Part shown: piece by piece, positions 20,385 to 29,868 of the stretch
Numbering within the stretch: the stretch's first letter is position 1
Layout: each line of letters starts with the position of its first letter
Origin: Streptomyces europaeiscabiei
GTDB lineage: Bacteria; Actinomycetota; Actinomycetes; Streptomycetales; Streptomycetaceae
Length of the DNA: 64,000 bases
NCBI RefSeq assembly: GCF_036346855.1
Contig: NZ_CP107841.1
Span: forward strand, 8,250,001-8,314,000
Direction of reading: 5' to 3'
Made by a program: the position numbers and the translations under genes
Notes under the pieces: model-generated
Databases searched by the model: none
What the model was told of the DNA's origin: nothing
Seen by the model: the letters and a program-made list of their open reading frames with translations, nothing else

Positions 20385-21905
20385 ATGCCTGACCTGCCGA
20401 AGCCCCAGGACGCCGCCGAGGCCGCGTTGTTTTCGGAGTGCTGGGACGCGGTCCTTTCGTACGCCGACCTGTGCACGTCCGGTTCGACCGCGGCGACCGA
20501 ACTGGCCACCGAGGCGTTCACGAACGGCATGCACGAGGCGCACGCCCTGGAGACCGAGGCGGGGGGCGACCGCGGCGCCGGACGGCGTGCCATGCGGCTG
20601 CCTCGAATACCGTTCCTCCTGACCTGGGTCAGGACCAGCGCCGCGGCGTGGGAGACGGGCGGCCAGGGCCACCGGCTCGACCCCGACCTGCGCCTCTGGC
20701 TCAACTCGGACAAGGCCGCGCGCTACACCGGCCCGCCGCTGCACCGCCCCCTCGCCCTGCGTGCCCTGCGGGACATGCAGGAACCCGACGCGGCCCTGCT
20801 GTGGCTGGCCGAGGTCGAGTCGCTGCCGCTGGGCTCGGTGGCCCGCCGACTCGGCCTGGATCCGGCGGTCGCCAGGAGCGAACTCGACCAGGTGCGGGCG
20901 CTGTTCAGGGACCGGTGCCATCGCAGCCAGATCGACACGCCCATGCACGTCGACTGCCGCAGCTACGCCCGGCTGCTGGACGCGGTCACGCGTTCACCCG
21001 GCACCGACACCCCCGACGACCTGTCGCGGCACCTTGCCACCTGCGTGGAGTGCGCCGAGGCCGCGGCCTGCCTCGGCCTGCACGGCGGCGGCCTGCCCGC
21101 GGCGCTCGCCAGCGGCGTGATCGGCTGGAGCGGACTCGCCTATCTGGAGCGTCGCCGCCGCGCGGCCGACGCCGGGCTGCTCCCCGGGTGCGCCGACGCT
21201 TCCGGCGCCGACCGGGGGCTCTCGCCGGGCAGGGAAGCAAGGCCCCGGTTCGGCCGCAACGGGCTGCTCGCCGGAGCAGGCCTCGTCTCCGTGCTGGCGC
21301 TCGCCGTCTCCCTCATGCCCTTCGGCGAGGACGAGACGGTCGCCGACGGCACCTCCGCCGGCGAGTCGTCGGTGGTGCAGCGGGACCCGCGGTTCCCGGT
21401 GACCCTGCCCCCGTCCGGCGGCGGGTCCGAACTGCAGAGCACCACCCGGCCCCAGGCCACCGGCTCCGGCGACGAGGACGACAAGGGCGAGGGCGGCGGC
21501 AACGGCAACGAGGAGCCCCAGGGCGACTCCTCGACGCCGGCCCGTGTCTCCCACAAGCCGGTCGACCCCGGCAAGTCGCCCGACGCCACCTGCCACGTCC
21601 GCTACCAGATCGTCAACGAATGGCCCGGCGGCTTCCAGGCCACCCTCACCGTCACCTCGGCCAAGGCCGTCGACGGCTGGCAGGTCGGCTGGACCTACGC
21701 GGCCGACCAGCGCGTAACCCAGATGTGGGACGGCGCCTTCGACCAGAACGGCTCCCAGGTCGCCGTCACCGCCGCCGACTACAACAAGACCGTCGCGGCG
21801 GGCGGCACCTTCGGCGTCGGCTTCCTCGGCATCTGGCAGGGCTACGACAACCCCGAACCCGTGGACTTCACGCTCAACGGGAGCCCCTGCGAGCGGGGGG
21901 ACTGA
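20385..21905 (+). CDS. Sigma-like / zinc-finger / transmembrane / CBM2 fusion protein
   Basis: The ATG at 20385 follows AGGAG and gives 506 residues. Residues about 10-60 (FSECWDAVLSYADLCT, TELATEAFTNGMHEAH) resemble a degenerate sigma-70 region 2; about 125-175 (ALLWLAEVESLPLGSVARRL, GLDPAVARSELDQVRALF) resemble region 4 with a helix-turn-helix. A ZAS-like zinc motif follows, His216-x3-Cys220-x2-Cys223 (HLATCVEC). One membrane span lies at about 293-313, then a 90-residue Ser/Pro/Gly/Glu linker, and the C-terminus from Cys403 to Cys503 (NEWPGGFQATLTVTS, GWQVGWTYAADQRVTQMWDG) is a family 2 cellulose-binding module. The layout implies a cytoplasmic regulatory half and an external polysaccharide sensor. 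Whether the sigma-like part binds RNA polymerase is unproven. Confidence 0.8.
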   Translation: MPDLPKPQDAAEAALFSECWDAVLSYADLCTSGSTAATELATEAFTNGMHEAHALETEAGGDRGAGRRAMRLPRIPFLLTWVRTSAAAWETGGQGHRLDPDLRLWLNSDKAARYTGPPLHRPLALRALRDMQEPDAALLWLAEVESLPLGSVARRLGLDPAVARSELDQVRALFRDRCHRSQIDTPMHVDCRSYARLLDAVTRSPGTDTPDDLSRHLATCVECAEAAACLGLHGGGLPAALASGVIGWSGLAYLERRRRAADAGLLPGCADASGADRGLSPGREARPRFGRNGLLAGAGLVSVLALAVSLMPFGEDETVADGTSAGESSVVQRDPRFPVTLPPSGGGSELQSTTRPQATGSGDEDDKGEGGGNGNEEPQGDSSTPARVSHKPVDPGKSPDATCHVRYQIVNEWPGGFQATLTVTSAKAVDGWQVGWTYAADQRVTQMWDGAFDQNGSQVAVTAADYNKTVAAGGTFGVGFLGIWQGYDNPEPVDFTLNGSPCERGD

Positions 21906-22044
21906 GCACCGGTGGGGCGTGGACGGGAAGCGATCGATTCGGTCGGCGCGGGCCCATGAGCCCTCGCCACGGTGAGATCACCGAGCGCGGCGGCCGTTGA
22001 GGCCGCCGTCACCGGACGACGAGTGGGACCGGAGGTGCCGGCCG

Positions 22045-22134
22045 ATGGCTGTCACCGCGATGGGCTCTGCCCGCGTCCGGGCATCCGTCGAGTCCACCTC
22101 GACGGTCACCGGGCTGACCCCCATCCACGGGTAG
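22045..22134 (+). CDS. Very small ORF (29 codons) related to the one at 34763
   Basis: The ORF starts MAVTAMGSARVRAS and follows GGAGG at 22031-22035. Its DNA aligns, start codon and ribosome site included, with another tiny ORF at 34763-34834 (MAVVEMGAARIRKY): both read CCGATGGCTGTC, then GATGGGC-CTGCCCGC-TCCGG, then AGTCCACC. It is either a short peptide gene or the shared end of a dispersed element. No function is proposed. It lies in the repeat-rich region 21906-22937. Confidence 0.35.
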   Translation: MAVTAMGSARVRASVESTSTVTGLTPIHG

Positions 22135-22155
22135 TAGGCACTGGTTCGTTTTCTC

Positions 22156-22228
22156 GCCCCCTGGCCCCTGGCCCCCTGGCCCCTGGCCCCCTGGCCCCCT
22201 GGCCCCCTGGCCCCCTGGCCCCCTGGCC
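22156..22228. repeat. CCCCCTGG tandem array
   Basis: About nine copies of a 7-8 bp unit CCCCTGG/CCCCCTGG run without interruption. No gene spans it. Such arrays are prone to length change and to assembly error. Confidence 0.85.
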
Positions 22229-22250
22229 ACGAGCCACTGGCCGCCGGGGA

Positions 22251-22380
22251 GTTCGAGGCTTCCGGGAGGTGGAGCGGTTCCTGCTCACGACGTACGACGG
22301 CGGCCACGCCCTCACCCGGGCCGAGTGGTCCAAGGGCTGGGGTCAGACGACCGGGACGACTCCGGTGCGGACGCGCTCGC
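22251..22380 (+). pseudogene. Remnant of a FAD-linked oxidase C-terminus
   Basis: One frame reads FREVERFLLTTYDGGHALTR then AEWSKGWGQTTGT, which resembles the C-terminal part of berberine-bridge or cholesterol-oxidase-type FAD enzymes (the EWSKGW signature). There is no upstream FAD domain and the likeness disappears after about 40 codons, with continuation only in another frame. It looks like the decayed end of a lost gene. Identification rests on a short motif only. Confidence 0.3.
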
Positions 22381-22618
22381 CCCGGACGGCGCCGAGGGCC
22401 TGCTCGCCGACCGGCCCCGGAAGGTCGGCCTGCGTCGTCACGACAGCGGTGGACCGTGCTGTCGACGGCGATGCGTCGTGCTGACCCCTCGCGGCCCGGT
22501 GTCATGGCTTCGCACCCGGGCCAACCGCCCATGAACGCGCAGGCGAACGAGCGCTCTGCCCACCAGTGACCAGACCACCCCCACGGATCTCGGCCTCCGC
22601 GCGACGCGGCTACGACCA

Positions 22619-22806
22619 GGTGGGTCAGGCGGTCCGGGCGGGTCAGGCAGGTCCGGGCGGGTCAGGCGGTCCAGGCGGGTCAGGCGGGTCAGGCGGGTCA
22701 GGCGGTCCGGGCGGGTCCGGGTGGGTCAGGCGGGTCCAGGCAGGTCCAGGCGGGTCAGGAGGTCCGGGCGGGCCAGGCAGGCCAGGCGGGTCAGGCGGGT
22801 CAGGCG
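22619..22806. repeat. GGTCAGGCG / GGTCCGGGCG minisatellite
   Basis: Nearly 190 bp consist of imperfect 9-10 bp units (GGTCAGGCG, GGTCCAGGCG, GGTCCGGGCG). The array ends about 40 bp before the promoter-proximal direct repeats of the efflux operon. It is probably non-coding. Confidence 0.85.
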
Positions 22807-22848
22807 TCGGACTTTCGCGACGGCCATCAGCCGCATGATCGGCGGACA

Positions 22849-22870
22849 GGTTCTTCAAAGGTTCTTCATC
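22849..22870. promoter_or_regulatory. Candidate response-regulator binding site (direct repeat)
   Basis: GGTTCTTCAAA at 22849-22859 is followed at once by GGTTCTTCATC at 22860-22870, an 11-bp direct repeat typical of OmpR/PhoB-family binding. It is 68 bp before the lipoprotein start, and the operon encodes the kinase partner. A related GGTTC repeat lies before the response regulator gene at 29403-29422. Confidence 0.55.
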
Positions 22871-22937
22871 GTCTCCGTCCTACGGTCGGCCTGCCCGTCG
22901 CATTCGCGCACGGTCCGACAGGAGAGCAGGAGAACCG

Positions 22938-23537
22938 ATGGGGAAGAGTCGGGTATTACTGGCCGCGGTGGCCTCGGTCGTGGCCTTCACACTGACCGGC
23001 TGCGGCGGCGACGACGCCGGCTCGAGGGTCCCGACGGCCGGCGGTGGGGACTCGTCCACCTCGGCCACGGCGACGGGCGAACAGGGCGGCGGGGACGAGG
23101 TGGCCGCGTACGTGAAGGCGCAGCGGGACTGGGTGCGGTGTCTGCGGGACAACGGCGTCGACGTGCCGGACCCGGACGAGAAGGGTGAGGTCGACTTCGG
23201 CGGCGGCGACGGAACACGTGCCTTGAAGAAGGATCCGAGATTCCTCGACGCGTCGAAGAAGTGCGCCGACAAGAAGGCCACCGTTCCCGAGAGCATCGAG
23301 GATGCCAACCGGCCCGAACTCACTGCCGCGCAGATCAAGGCCGCACGAGACTACGCCGCCTGCATGCAGAAGAACGGTGCCCCCGACTACCCCGACCCCG
23401 GCCCCGACGGATACCAGAGGAACAACAACTCGGGCATCCCCGAGTGGGACCAGAGCTCGGCCGGTGCGCAGCGCGCGACACGTATCTGCGCACCGATCTC
23501 CGGCAACCCGACGAACCAGCCCCCGGCCAAGGGCTGA
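22938..23537 (+). CDS. Lipoprotein of a MacB-type efflux operon
   Basis: A 199-residue secreted protein with signal peptide and lipobox LTGC (Cys22). Two similar segments, [19 protein letters not shown] and [20 protein letters not shown], each with a Cys followed by DPD/DPG, suggest an internal duplication of a small helical-plus-loop unit. AGGAGAACCG precedes the ATG. Proteins of this sort are often the first gene of Streptomyces operons coding an adaptor, a MacB-type ABC pair and a two-component system, as here. Role unknown; a periplasm-side sensor or substrate-binding accessory is an inference. Confidence 0.8.
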   Translation: MGKSRVLLAAVASVVAFTLTGCGGDDAGSRVPTAGGGDSSTSATATGEQGGGDEVAAYVKAQRDWVRCLRDNGVDVPDPDEKGEVDFGGGDGTRALKKDPRFLDASKKCADKKATVPESIEDANRPELTAAQIKAARDYAACMQKNGAPDYPDPGPDGYQRNNNSGIPEWDQSSAGAQRATRICAPISGNPTNQPPAKG

Positions 23538-23539
23538 CG

Positions 23540-24847
23540 ATGACGGAGACAGTGACGCGGATCGACGACGCGGGCGGGACGGCTCCCGCGCCGCCTCCGC
23601 CTCGCGAGCCGCTCCTCGGCCGACGCGGGCGGCGTACGGCGCTGATCGCCTCGGCCGTCGTCGTGGCGGCGGTCGCCGTGGTCGGCGCGCTCGGGCTCGG
23701 CGGCAACGAGGACAAGGGGCCGAGTGTCCCGCCCCGGACCGGCTCCGTCGTATCGGTGACGCGGGAGACACTGACCGAACGCACCACGGTGGAAGGCCAG
23801 TTGGGCTACGGAACGGAACTGCCGCTGCCAATCAAGGCGACCGGGACCGTGACCTGGCTGCCCGAGCAGGGCGCGACGGTGGAGCGCGGCGACGAGTTGC
23901 TCCGGGTCGACGACCGGCCGGTGATCCTCATGTATGGACCGCTGCCGATGTACCGGAGCCTCGGGCTGACCACCCAGGACGACGAGCGGGACCCGGCGGT
24001 CGACCAGGACCCGGGCGGGCGGCAGCCGAGCACCGGGGACGGCAAAACCCCGGCCCCTTTCGGTTCCCCGGCCCCTTCCGGTTCCCCGGCGCCGGAGGGC
24101 ACCGGAACCGGAGGAGACACCGGCGCCTCCCGGACGCCGGGCGAACTGTGGGGCATGGATGTCATGCAGTTCGAGACCAACCTGGCCGCCCTGGGCTACA
24201 CCGGCTTCACGGTGGACGAGCGATTCACCACCGGCACCGCCGCGGCGGTCGAGCGTTGGCAGAAGTCGCTCGGACTGGCCGAGACCGGCGTGGTCGGGGT
24301 GGGCGACGTCATCCACTCCGCCGGGAAGGTACGGATCGGCTCCGCCGTCGCCCGGCTCGGCTCGGCGGCCGGCGAGAACACCCTCACGTACACCGGTACC
24401 GCCCGGAAGGTGATCGTCAACGCCTCCGCCGCGGACGCCTCCTGGGCCGTACGCGGGTCCGCCGTCACGGTCGAACTGCCCGACGGCACATCCGTGAAGG
24501 GCAAGGTGGCCTCGGTGGGCAAGCAGGCGACCACGCCCGACGGTGGCGGCGAGGGCGGCTCGGGACAGCCCGCCGCCACGATTCCCGTGACCATCACGAT
24601 CGAGGACCAGAAGACCATAGGGCGGTTGGAGAGCGGCCCGGTGACGGTCGAGTACGTGGGCAACGAGGCCAAGGACGTGCTGGCCGTCCCGGTCGCCGCG
24701 CTGGTCGCCCTCGCCGAGGGCGGGCACGGCCTGGAGACCGAGGACGGCCGGTTCGTCGCCGTGCGGACCGGTCTCTTCGCCGACGGCGACGTGGAGGTCA
24801 GCGGTCCCACGGTCCGCGAGGGCATGAAGGTGAGGATCCCGGAGTGA
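23540..24847 (+). CDS. Membrane-fusion/adaptor protein with peptidoglycan-binding-like domain
   Basis: The ATG at 23540 is 2 bp after the previous stop and gives 435 residues. One N-terminal membrane span (about 32-53) is followed by an HlyD-type barrel/lipoyl part ([42 protein letters not shown]). Near the centre is a PG_binding_1-like helix bundle ([33 protein letters not shown]), then a beta-barrel region with [17 protein letters not shown]. It would bridge the ABC permease to the cell wall or substrate. A Pro/Gly/Thr-rich insert occupies about residues 153-205. Confidence 0.88.
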   Translation: MTETVTRIDDAGGTAPAPPPPREPLLGRRGRRTALIASAVVVAAVAVVGALGLGGNEDKGPSVPPRTGSVVSVTRETLTERTTVEGQLGYGTELPLPIKATGTVTWLPEQGATVERGDELLRVDDRPVILMYGPLPMYRSLGLTTQDDERDPAVDQDPGGRQPSTGDGKTPAPFGSPAPSGSPAPEGTGTGGDTGASRTPGELWGMDVMQFETNLAALGYTGFTVDERFTTGTAAAVERWQKSLGLAETGVVGVGDVIHSAGKVRIGSAVARLGSAAGENTLTYTGTARKVIVNASAADASWAVRGSAVTVELPDGTSVKGKVASVGKQATTPDGGGEGGSGQPAATIPVTITIEDQKTIGRLESGPVTVEYVGNEAKDVLAVPVAALVALAEGGHGLETEDGRFVAVRTGLFADGDVEVSGPTVREGMKVRIPE

Positions 24848-25542
24848 CGGCGGTCGTGGAGTTCGACGCGGTCTCCAAGACCTACCCCGGAGGCGTGGCG
24901 GCGGTACGGGATGTGAGTCTGCGCATCGGACGGGGTGAACTGGTCGCGATCGTCGGCCCGTCGGGCTCCGGGAAGTCGAGCATGCTCAACCTCATGGGCA
25001 GCCTCGACCACCCCTCCGCCGGCCGGGTCCTGGTCGACGGCCACGACGTGGCGAGCCTGTCGGACCGGGAGGTCTCCGCACTGCGGGCCACCCGGATCGG
25101 CTTCGTCTTCCAGCAGTTCCACCTCTCGGTCGGCGTTTCCGTTCTGGACTCGGTCGCGGACGGCCTCCTCTACGCCGGCGTGCCGATACGCCGCCGCCGT
25201 GCCAGGGCGGCGGCCGCGCTGGCACGGGTCGGGCTCAGCCACCGCGTGCACCACCTGCCGCACCAGCTGTCCGGAGGCGAGCGCCAGCGGGTCGCGGTCG
25301 CCCGGGCGGTGGTCGGCGGACCCTCGGTGCTGCTGGCCGACGAGCCGACCGGAAACCTCGACTCGGCATCGGGCACGACCGTCCTCACCCTGCTGCGGGA
25401 GTTGAACGCCGCCGGTACGACCGTCGTCGTCATCACCCACGACCGCGACATCGCGGCCGGGTTGCCGCGCCGCATCGAGATGCACGACGGCCGTCTGGTC
25501 GCCGACACGGCACGGAGCACGATGATCGGGGCACCTCGGTGA
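24844..25542 (+). CDS. ABC transporter ATP-binding protein, MacB/LolD type
   Basis: The GTG at 24844 overlaps the preceding TGA, giving a 232-residue ATPase. Walker A is GPSGSGKSS, the Q-loop is FVFQQFHL, the signature is [10 protein letters not shown], Walker B is [12 protein letters not shown] and the switch His is in VVVITHDRD. This size and the immediate permease gene fit the LolD/MacB class, which powers export of peptides, antibiotics or lipoproteins rather than import. Confidence 0.95.
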   Translation: MTAVVEFDAVSKTYPGGVAAVRDVSLRIGRGELVAIVGPSGSGKSSMLNLMGSLDHPSAGRVLVDGHDVASLSDREVSALRATRIGFVFQQFHLSVGVSVLDSVADGLLYAGVPIRRRRARAAAALARVGLSHRVHHLPHQLSGGERQRVAVARAVVGGPSVLLADEPTGNLDSASGTTVLTLLRELNAAGTTVVVITHDRDIAAGLPRRIEMHDGRLVADTARSTMIGAPR

Positions 25543-26867
25543 CGGACCGCACGACGAACTCCTCCGGGCAGGACCCGGACTCCCGTCCCACGGCGGCCGG
25601 GGCCCCAGATTCGGAGACCCCGGAGTTCCGCGCCCCGGCGCCCCCGTCCTCCGACACCACCGCTCAGGTCCCGGAGCCGGCGCGGCTGCGCGCCGCGCGA
25701 CTCGGTCCCGTGGACGTCGTACGGCTCGGCGGCACCGGCCTGCGGACCCGTCCGCTGAGGGTCTTCCTCTCCGCGCTCGGCATCGCCATCGGTGTCGCCG
25801 CGATGATCGCGGTGGTCGGTATCTCCGGCTCCGGGCGGGCGGAGGTCGACCGTCGGCTCGACGCCCTCGGCACGAATCTGCTGCGGGTGGCCCCTGGCCG
25901 GACACTCGCCGGTGACGAGGCCGAGCTTCCCGCGGAGTCCGTGGCGATGATCCGCCGTGTTCCGCCGGTGCGACAGGCCGCCGCCACCGGCGAGACCGGT
26001 GCCGACATCTACCGCAACGAACGCATCGCCATCGGCCGCACCGGCTCCCTGCACGTCCTGGCGGCAGGCGCCGAGCTGCTGCCGGCCGTCGGCGGACAGG
26101 TCCGCGAGGGTCGCTGGCTGGACTCCGCGACGGAGGAGTACCCGGCGGTGGTGCTCGGCTCGACCGCCGCCCGGCGGCTCGACGTGTACACCCCCGGCAC
26201 CCGGGTCTGGCTCGGCGAGCGCTGGTTCTCGTTGGTCGGCGTCCTCGATCCGGTACCGCTCGCACCGGAGATCGACAGTGCCGCCCTGGTCGGCTGGTCG
26301 GCTGCGGAGAGGTACCTCCGTTTCGACGGCCGTCCCTCGACGGTGTACGTCCGTGCAGAGGACAGTCAGGTCACGTCCGTACGGGCGGTGCTGGCGGCCA
26401 CGGCGTACCCCGAGAAGCCCGACGAGGTGCAGGTCTCCCGCCCCTCGGACGCTCTCGCGGCCCGCGAGGCCGCCGAGTCGGCTCTGACCGGCCTGCTGCT
26501 CGGCCTCGGCGGCGTGGCACTCCTGGTCGGAGGGGTCGGTGTCGGCAACACCATGGTCATCTCCGTCCTGGAACGCCGCTCCGAGATCGGCCTGCGCCGC
26601 GCCCTGGGAGCGACGCGGGGGCAGATCCGCACACAGTTCGTCACGGAGTCCCTGCTGCTGTCGCTGATCGGCGGGCTCGGCGGAACGGCGCTCGGGACGC
26701 TGATCACGGCCGGATACGCCCTCAGCCGCGACTGGCCGACGGTCGTCCCGCCGTGGGCGAGCGCGGCGGGCATCGGTTCGACGCTCGTCATCGGCATGAT
26801 CGCCGGCCTGTATCCGGCGGTCCGAGCCAGCAGGCTGGCCCCGACGGAGGCGCTGTCCGGTACATGA
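25539..26867 (+). CDS. FtsX-type ABC permease (MacB family)
   Basis: A 442-residue membrane protein whose GTG start overlaps the ATPase stop. After a 60-residue disordered N-terminus there is one membrane span ([20 protein letters not shown]), a large extracytoplasmic MacB periplasmic core domain (about residues 100-300), then three C-terminal spans beginning [20 protein letters not shown]. The motif [20 protein letters not shown] is characteristic of FtsX permeases. Together with the ATPase and adaptor it would form a tripartite-like mechanotransmitting exporter. Confidence 0.93.
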   Translation: MTDRTTNSSGQDPDSRPTAAGAPDSETPEFRAPAPPSSDTTAQVPEPARLRAARLGPVDVVRLGGTGLRTRPLRVFLSALGIAIGVAAMIAVVGISGSGRAEVDRRLDALGTNLLRVAPGRTLAGDEAELPAESVAMIRRVPPVRQAAATGETGADIYRNERIAIGRTGSLHVLAAGAELLPAVGGQVREGRWLDSATEEYPAVVLGSTAARRLDVYTPGTRVWLGERWFSLVGVLDPVPLAPEIDSAALVGWSAAERYLRFDGRPSTVYVRAEDSQVTSVRAVLAATAYPEKPDEVQVSRPSDALAAREAAESALTGLLLGLGGVALLVGGVGVGNTMVISVLERRSEIGLRRALGATRGQIRTQFVTESLLLSLIGGLGGTALGTLITAGYALSRDWPTVVPPWASAAGIGSTLVIGMIAGLYPAVRASRLAPTEALSGT

Positions 26868-26878
26868 GCCGACCGAAA

Positions 26879-26975
26879 CCGGTGGCCTTCCGTACGGTGA
26901 CCTTCCGTGCAGTGGCCTTCCGCGCGGTGGCCTTCCGTGCAGTGGCCTTCCGTACGGTGACCTCCCGTACGAACC
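26879..26975. repeat. TGGCCTTCCGTRCRG tandem repeat
   Basis: Five to six imperfect copies of a 15-bp unit (GTGGCCTTCCGTGCA and GTGACCTTCCGTACG variants) fill much of the 168-bp gap between the permease and kinase genes. Nothing indicates a promoter or gene. Confidence 0.8.
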
Positions 26976-27035
26976 CGGGGCGGTCTCGACCGGGACCGCC
27001 CCTGACCCGGCACCATCCAGAAGGAGTCCCGTGCG

Positions 27036-28676
27036 ATGAGTTTCCGGCTCCGGGTCCTCGCCCTGCTCATGCTGGTCGCGATGGCCGCCACCGCCGCCAC
27101 CGCCTGGCTGACCCTGCGCCAGGCGAACCGCCAGGTGCGGGAGACCGTCACGGCCGGTCGGCAGGAGGTCTCCCGGATCACCGGCGAACTCCGTGCGTAC
27201 GGGTTCGCGCACGGCACGTGGGACGGACTCTCGCCGACGGTGGCCCGGCTCGCGAAGGACACCGGCCAGCGCGTCCGGGTGGCCACGGATTCCGGCGTAC
27301 TGATCGCCGACTCCGACGCCCTCGCCGGCCGTGATCCCCGAGCGCCGAGCAGCCAGCCCCCGGTCCTGGTCGACCCACGTCCCGTCCTGCGGCTCCCCGA
27401 GGGCCAGGTACCGCGGCTCTCGCTGAAGCAGGCCGCCCTGGCGATCGCCGACTACCGCGCCGCAGTGGCGTACGCGGCCTGCCTCACGCGGGCGGGGGCC
27501 GAGCCGACGGCCAGGCCGGACGAGCGGGGTGTTCCCCGGATCAGCACGGACCGCCGACCCACGCGGTGCGAGGAGCCCGACGGGGCAACGGATCCGCGCA
27601 TTCAGCAGGATCTCGACGCACTGTGGGTATGCGAGTCCGAGCCGCGGTTCACCGCCTGTGTGCAGCGGGTGTTCGACGAGCGGGTCGGTTCCGTCGCCCC
27701 CGCGCGTCTGTCGATCCGCCTCGGTGTCCGGAACGAGATGCCACCCACCCTGGCCGCCGCGCCCACCGTGGCCGTCGCGGTGGGGGTCGCCCTCGCGGTC
27801 ATCCTCGGCGCCCTGCTCCTGAACAGGGCCGTACTGCGCCCCGTCCGTGCCATGACGCTCGCCGCGAAGGGGCTGGGCGAGGGCGAACTGGGGCGGCGGG
27901 TCCCCGTCTCCGGCCGCGACGAGATCGCGCAGCTCGGCGGCGCCTTCAACCGCATGGCCGACTCCATCCAGGCAGGCGAGGAACGCCAGCGGCGCCTCAC
28001 CAGCGACATCGCACACGAACTGCGCACCCCGCTGGCCAATCTGCGCGGCTATCTGGAGGCTCTGCGGGACGGGATCGTCGAGCCGACCCCCGACCTGCTC
28101 GCCTCCCTCCACGAGGAGGCGCTGCTGCAGCAACGGATCGTGGACGACCTCCAGGACCTCGCCCTGGCGGAGGCCGGCGCACTCACCTACCACCGCTCCG
28201 AGGTCGACCTGCGCGAACTCCTGGAGACCGGCCGCAGGGCCCATCGGGCCCAGGCCGAGGCGCTGGGCATCGGACTTGAGCTGGAGGCGCCACGGCCCGT
28301 GTACGTGACCGCCGACCCGGACCGGCTGCGCCAGGTCGTCGGCAACCTGGTCGGCAACGCGCTGCGGGCCACGGCCCCGGGCGGCACCGTGACCCTGGCC
28401 CTGATCCCGAACGGCGAACCGGCCGTCGTGGAAGTACGCGACACCGGCAGGGGGATACCGGCAAAGGACCTGCCGTATCTCTTCGACCGTTTCTGGCGGG
28501 CGGACGCGGCACGGGGCCGCACGACCGGCGGCAGCGGCCTGGGGCTGTCCATCGCCCGCCAGATCGTCACCGACCACGGGGGGACGATCGATGTGCGCAG
28601 TGCGGTCGGGGCAGGCACGACGTTCACCGTCGCACTGCCCACGGCTCCCGGAGGAGACCTCTCAGGAGAGCGCTGA
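27036..28676 (+). CDS. Sensor histidine kinase
   Basis: A 546-residue kinase: N-terminal membrane span (about 4-28), an extracytoplasmic sensor of about 210 residues containing three Cys, a second span (about 244-268), HAMP (LNRAVLRPVRAMTLAAKGLG), HisKA with the phospho-acceptor His327 in SDIAHELRTPLANLRGYLE, and HATPase_c with NLVGNALRA (N box), VEVRDTGRGI (G1) and TTGGSGLGLSIARQI (G2). It closes the efflux operon, and its 3' end overlaps by 15 bp the end of the convergent response regulator gene. It is expected to sense an envelope stress or exported compound and phosphorylate that regulator. Confidence 0.93.
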   Translation: MSFRLRVLALLMLVAMAATAATAWLTLRQANRQVRETVTAGRQEVSRITGELRAYGFAHGTWDGLSPTVARLAKDTGQRVRVATDSGVLIADSDALAGRDPRAPSSQPPVLVDPRPVLRLPEGQVPRLSLKQAALAIADYRAAVAYAACLTRAGAEPTARPDERGVPRISTDRRPTRCEEPDGATDPRIQQDLDALWVCESEPRFTACVQRVFDERVGSVAPARLSIRLGVRNEMPPTLAAAPTVAVAVGVALAVILGALLLNRAVLRPVRAMTLAAKGLGEGELGRRVPVSGRDEIAQLGGAFNRMADSIQAGEERQRRLTSDIAHELRTPLANLRGYLEALRDGIVEPTPDLLASLHEEALLQQRIVDDLQDLALAEAGALTYHRSEVDLRELLETGRRAHRAQAEALGIGLELEAPRPVYVTADPDRLRQVVGNLVGNALRATAPGGTVTLALIPNGEPAVVEVRDTGRGIPAKDLPYLFDRFWRADAARGRTTGGSGLGLSIARQIVTDHGGTIDVRSAVGAGTTFTVALPTAPGGDLSGER

Positions 28677-29369
28677 GCCCGAACCGTCCGCGAGGCGGTA
28701 GCCCCGCCCGTACACCGTCTCCAGGTGGCCGGCCCGGCCCGGAGCCACCTCCAGCTTCCGCCGCAGATTCATCACGTGCGCATCGACGGTCCGTTCCTGC
28801 ACGTCCCGGTCGAACCCGAAGACCCGCTCGATGATCTGCGCCCGGGTGAAGACCCTGCCCGGTTCACGGGCCAGTGCCTCCAGGATGGAGAACTCCTTGG
28901 CGGTCAGCGCCACCGGCCGCCCCTCCACCCGGACTTCGAAGCGTGCGGTGTCCAGCCGCACCTCGCCGACCCGCAGCACCGCGGGTTCCCCCGTGCCGCC
29001 GGTCTTCTTTGACCTGCGCAGCAACGCCCGTACGCGCGCGGTCAGTTCGCGGGGACTGTACGGCTTGGTGAGGTAGTCGTCGGCGCCGAGATCGAGGCCG
29101 AGGAGCATGTCCTCCTCGGTCGTGCGGGCGGTGAGCAGCAGAATCGGGACGTCCGACTCGGCGCGCAGAATGCGGCACACATCGAGCCCGTCGACCAACG
29201 GCAGCATCACATCGAGAACGATGAGATCCGGCTGCGCCGAACGTGCCCGTTCCAGCGCCGCGCGGCCGTCGGCCACGACCTGCACCGCGTTTCCTTCTCG
29301 CTCCAGATAGATCCGGATCAGTCGAGACTGCTTCTCGTCGTCCTCGGCGACCAGAATCCGAGCGCTCAA
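28662..29369 (-). CDS. OmpR-family response regulator
   Basis: A TTG at 29369 with GGGGAG 5 nt upstream gives a 235-residue regulator, MSARILVAEDDEKQSRLIR. The receiver has the acidic pair in AEDDE, phospho-Asp53 in IVLDVMLP, Thr80 and Lys102 in DDYLTKPYSP. The C-terminal winged helix includes LTAKEFSILEALAREPGRVF and DAHVMNLRRKLE. It is the natural partner of the kinase encoded convergently; tail-to-tail placement of a pair with overlapping stops is unusual, as most are cotranscribed. Likely targets are the efflux operon and its own promoter. Confidence 0.92.
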   Translation of the reverse strand: MSARILVAEDDEKQSRLIRIYLEREGNAVQVVADGRAALERARSAQPDLIVLDVMLPLVDGLDVCRILRAESDVPILLLTARTTEEDMLLGLDLGADDYLTKPYSPRELTARVRALLRRSKKTGGTGEPAVLRVGEVRLDTARFEVRVEGRPVALTAKEFSILEALAREPGRVFTRAQIIERVFGFDRDVQERTVDAHVMNLRRKLEVAPGRAGHLETVYGRGYRLADGSGSALS

Positions 29370-29402
29370 CGATTCTCCCCCAGCAAGGTTTTGCGCATCC
29401 CG

Positions 29403-29422
29403 GAACCGTAGTGAACCGTAGT
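29403..29422. promoter_or_regulatory. Direct repeat upstream of the response regulator gene
   Basis: GAACCGTAGT is repeated exactly and contiguously (29403-29412, 29413-29422). Read on the regulator strand it gives GGTTC cores 10 bp apart, 34 bp upstream of the start codon. The same GGTTC core recurs in the 11-bp repeats before the efflux operon at 22849-22870. Autoregulation by the OmpR-type protein is the simplest reading. Confidence 0.5.
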
Positions 29423-29868
29423 ACAGAAACAGTCGGCACTTCCCGTCCGGGGCCGGCCGCCCGCCTGTACGCGTCGGAGCGGTGACAACCCTTCCCGGGC
29501 AGGTGCCGACGGATGAGGGAGACGGAGAGGTGGCCGGTCGTCGTGAGTGAAGAGCGCCGACGACGTCCTGAGACGGTTTGCCGCATATCTTGATCGACTT
29601 GTGGGTGCAGGCCCTTAACATGGGGATATGGGCACTCCCACCTCGCTGTTGCGGGCCTTTCGGCCCCAAGTCCAAGAGCGTCTCTACGACTTCTACGAAG
29701 AGTTGAGGAGCGCCGACGATGTCTTCTGGGACCGCGCCCTGGGTGCCTGGGTCGCCACCGGGCACGCGGTGGTCAGCAGAGCCGCAGGTGACCCGGGGCT
29801 GTCCTCGGTGCGCTATCCCGACATCGAGGCCGTCCCCGAGGAACTCCGGCCGCTGGCCCGGGTCCTTA

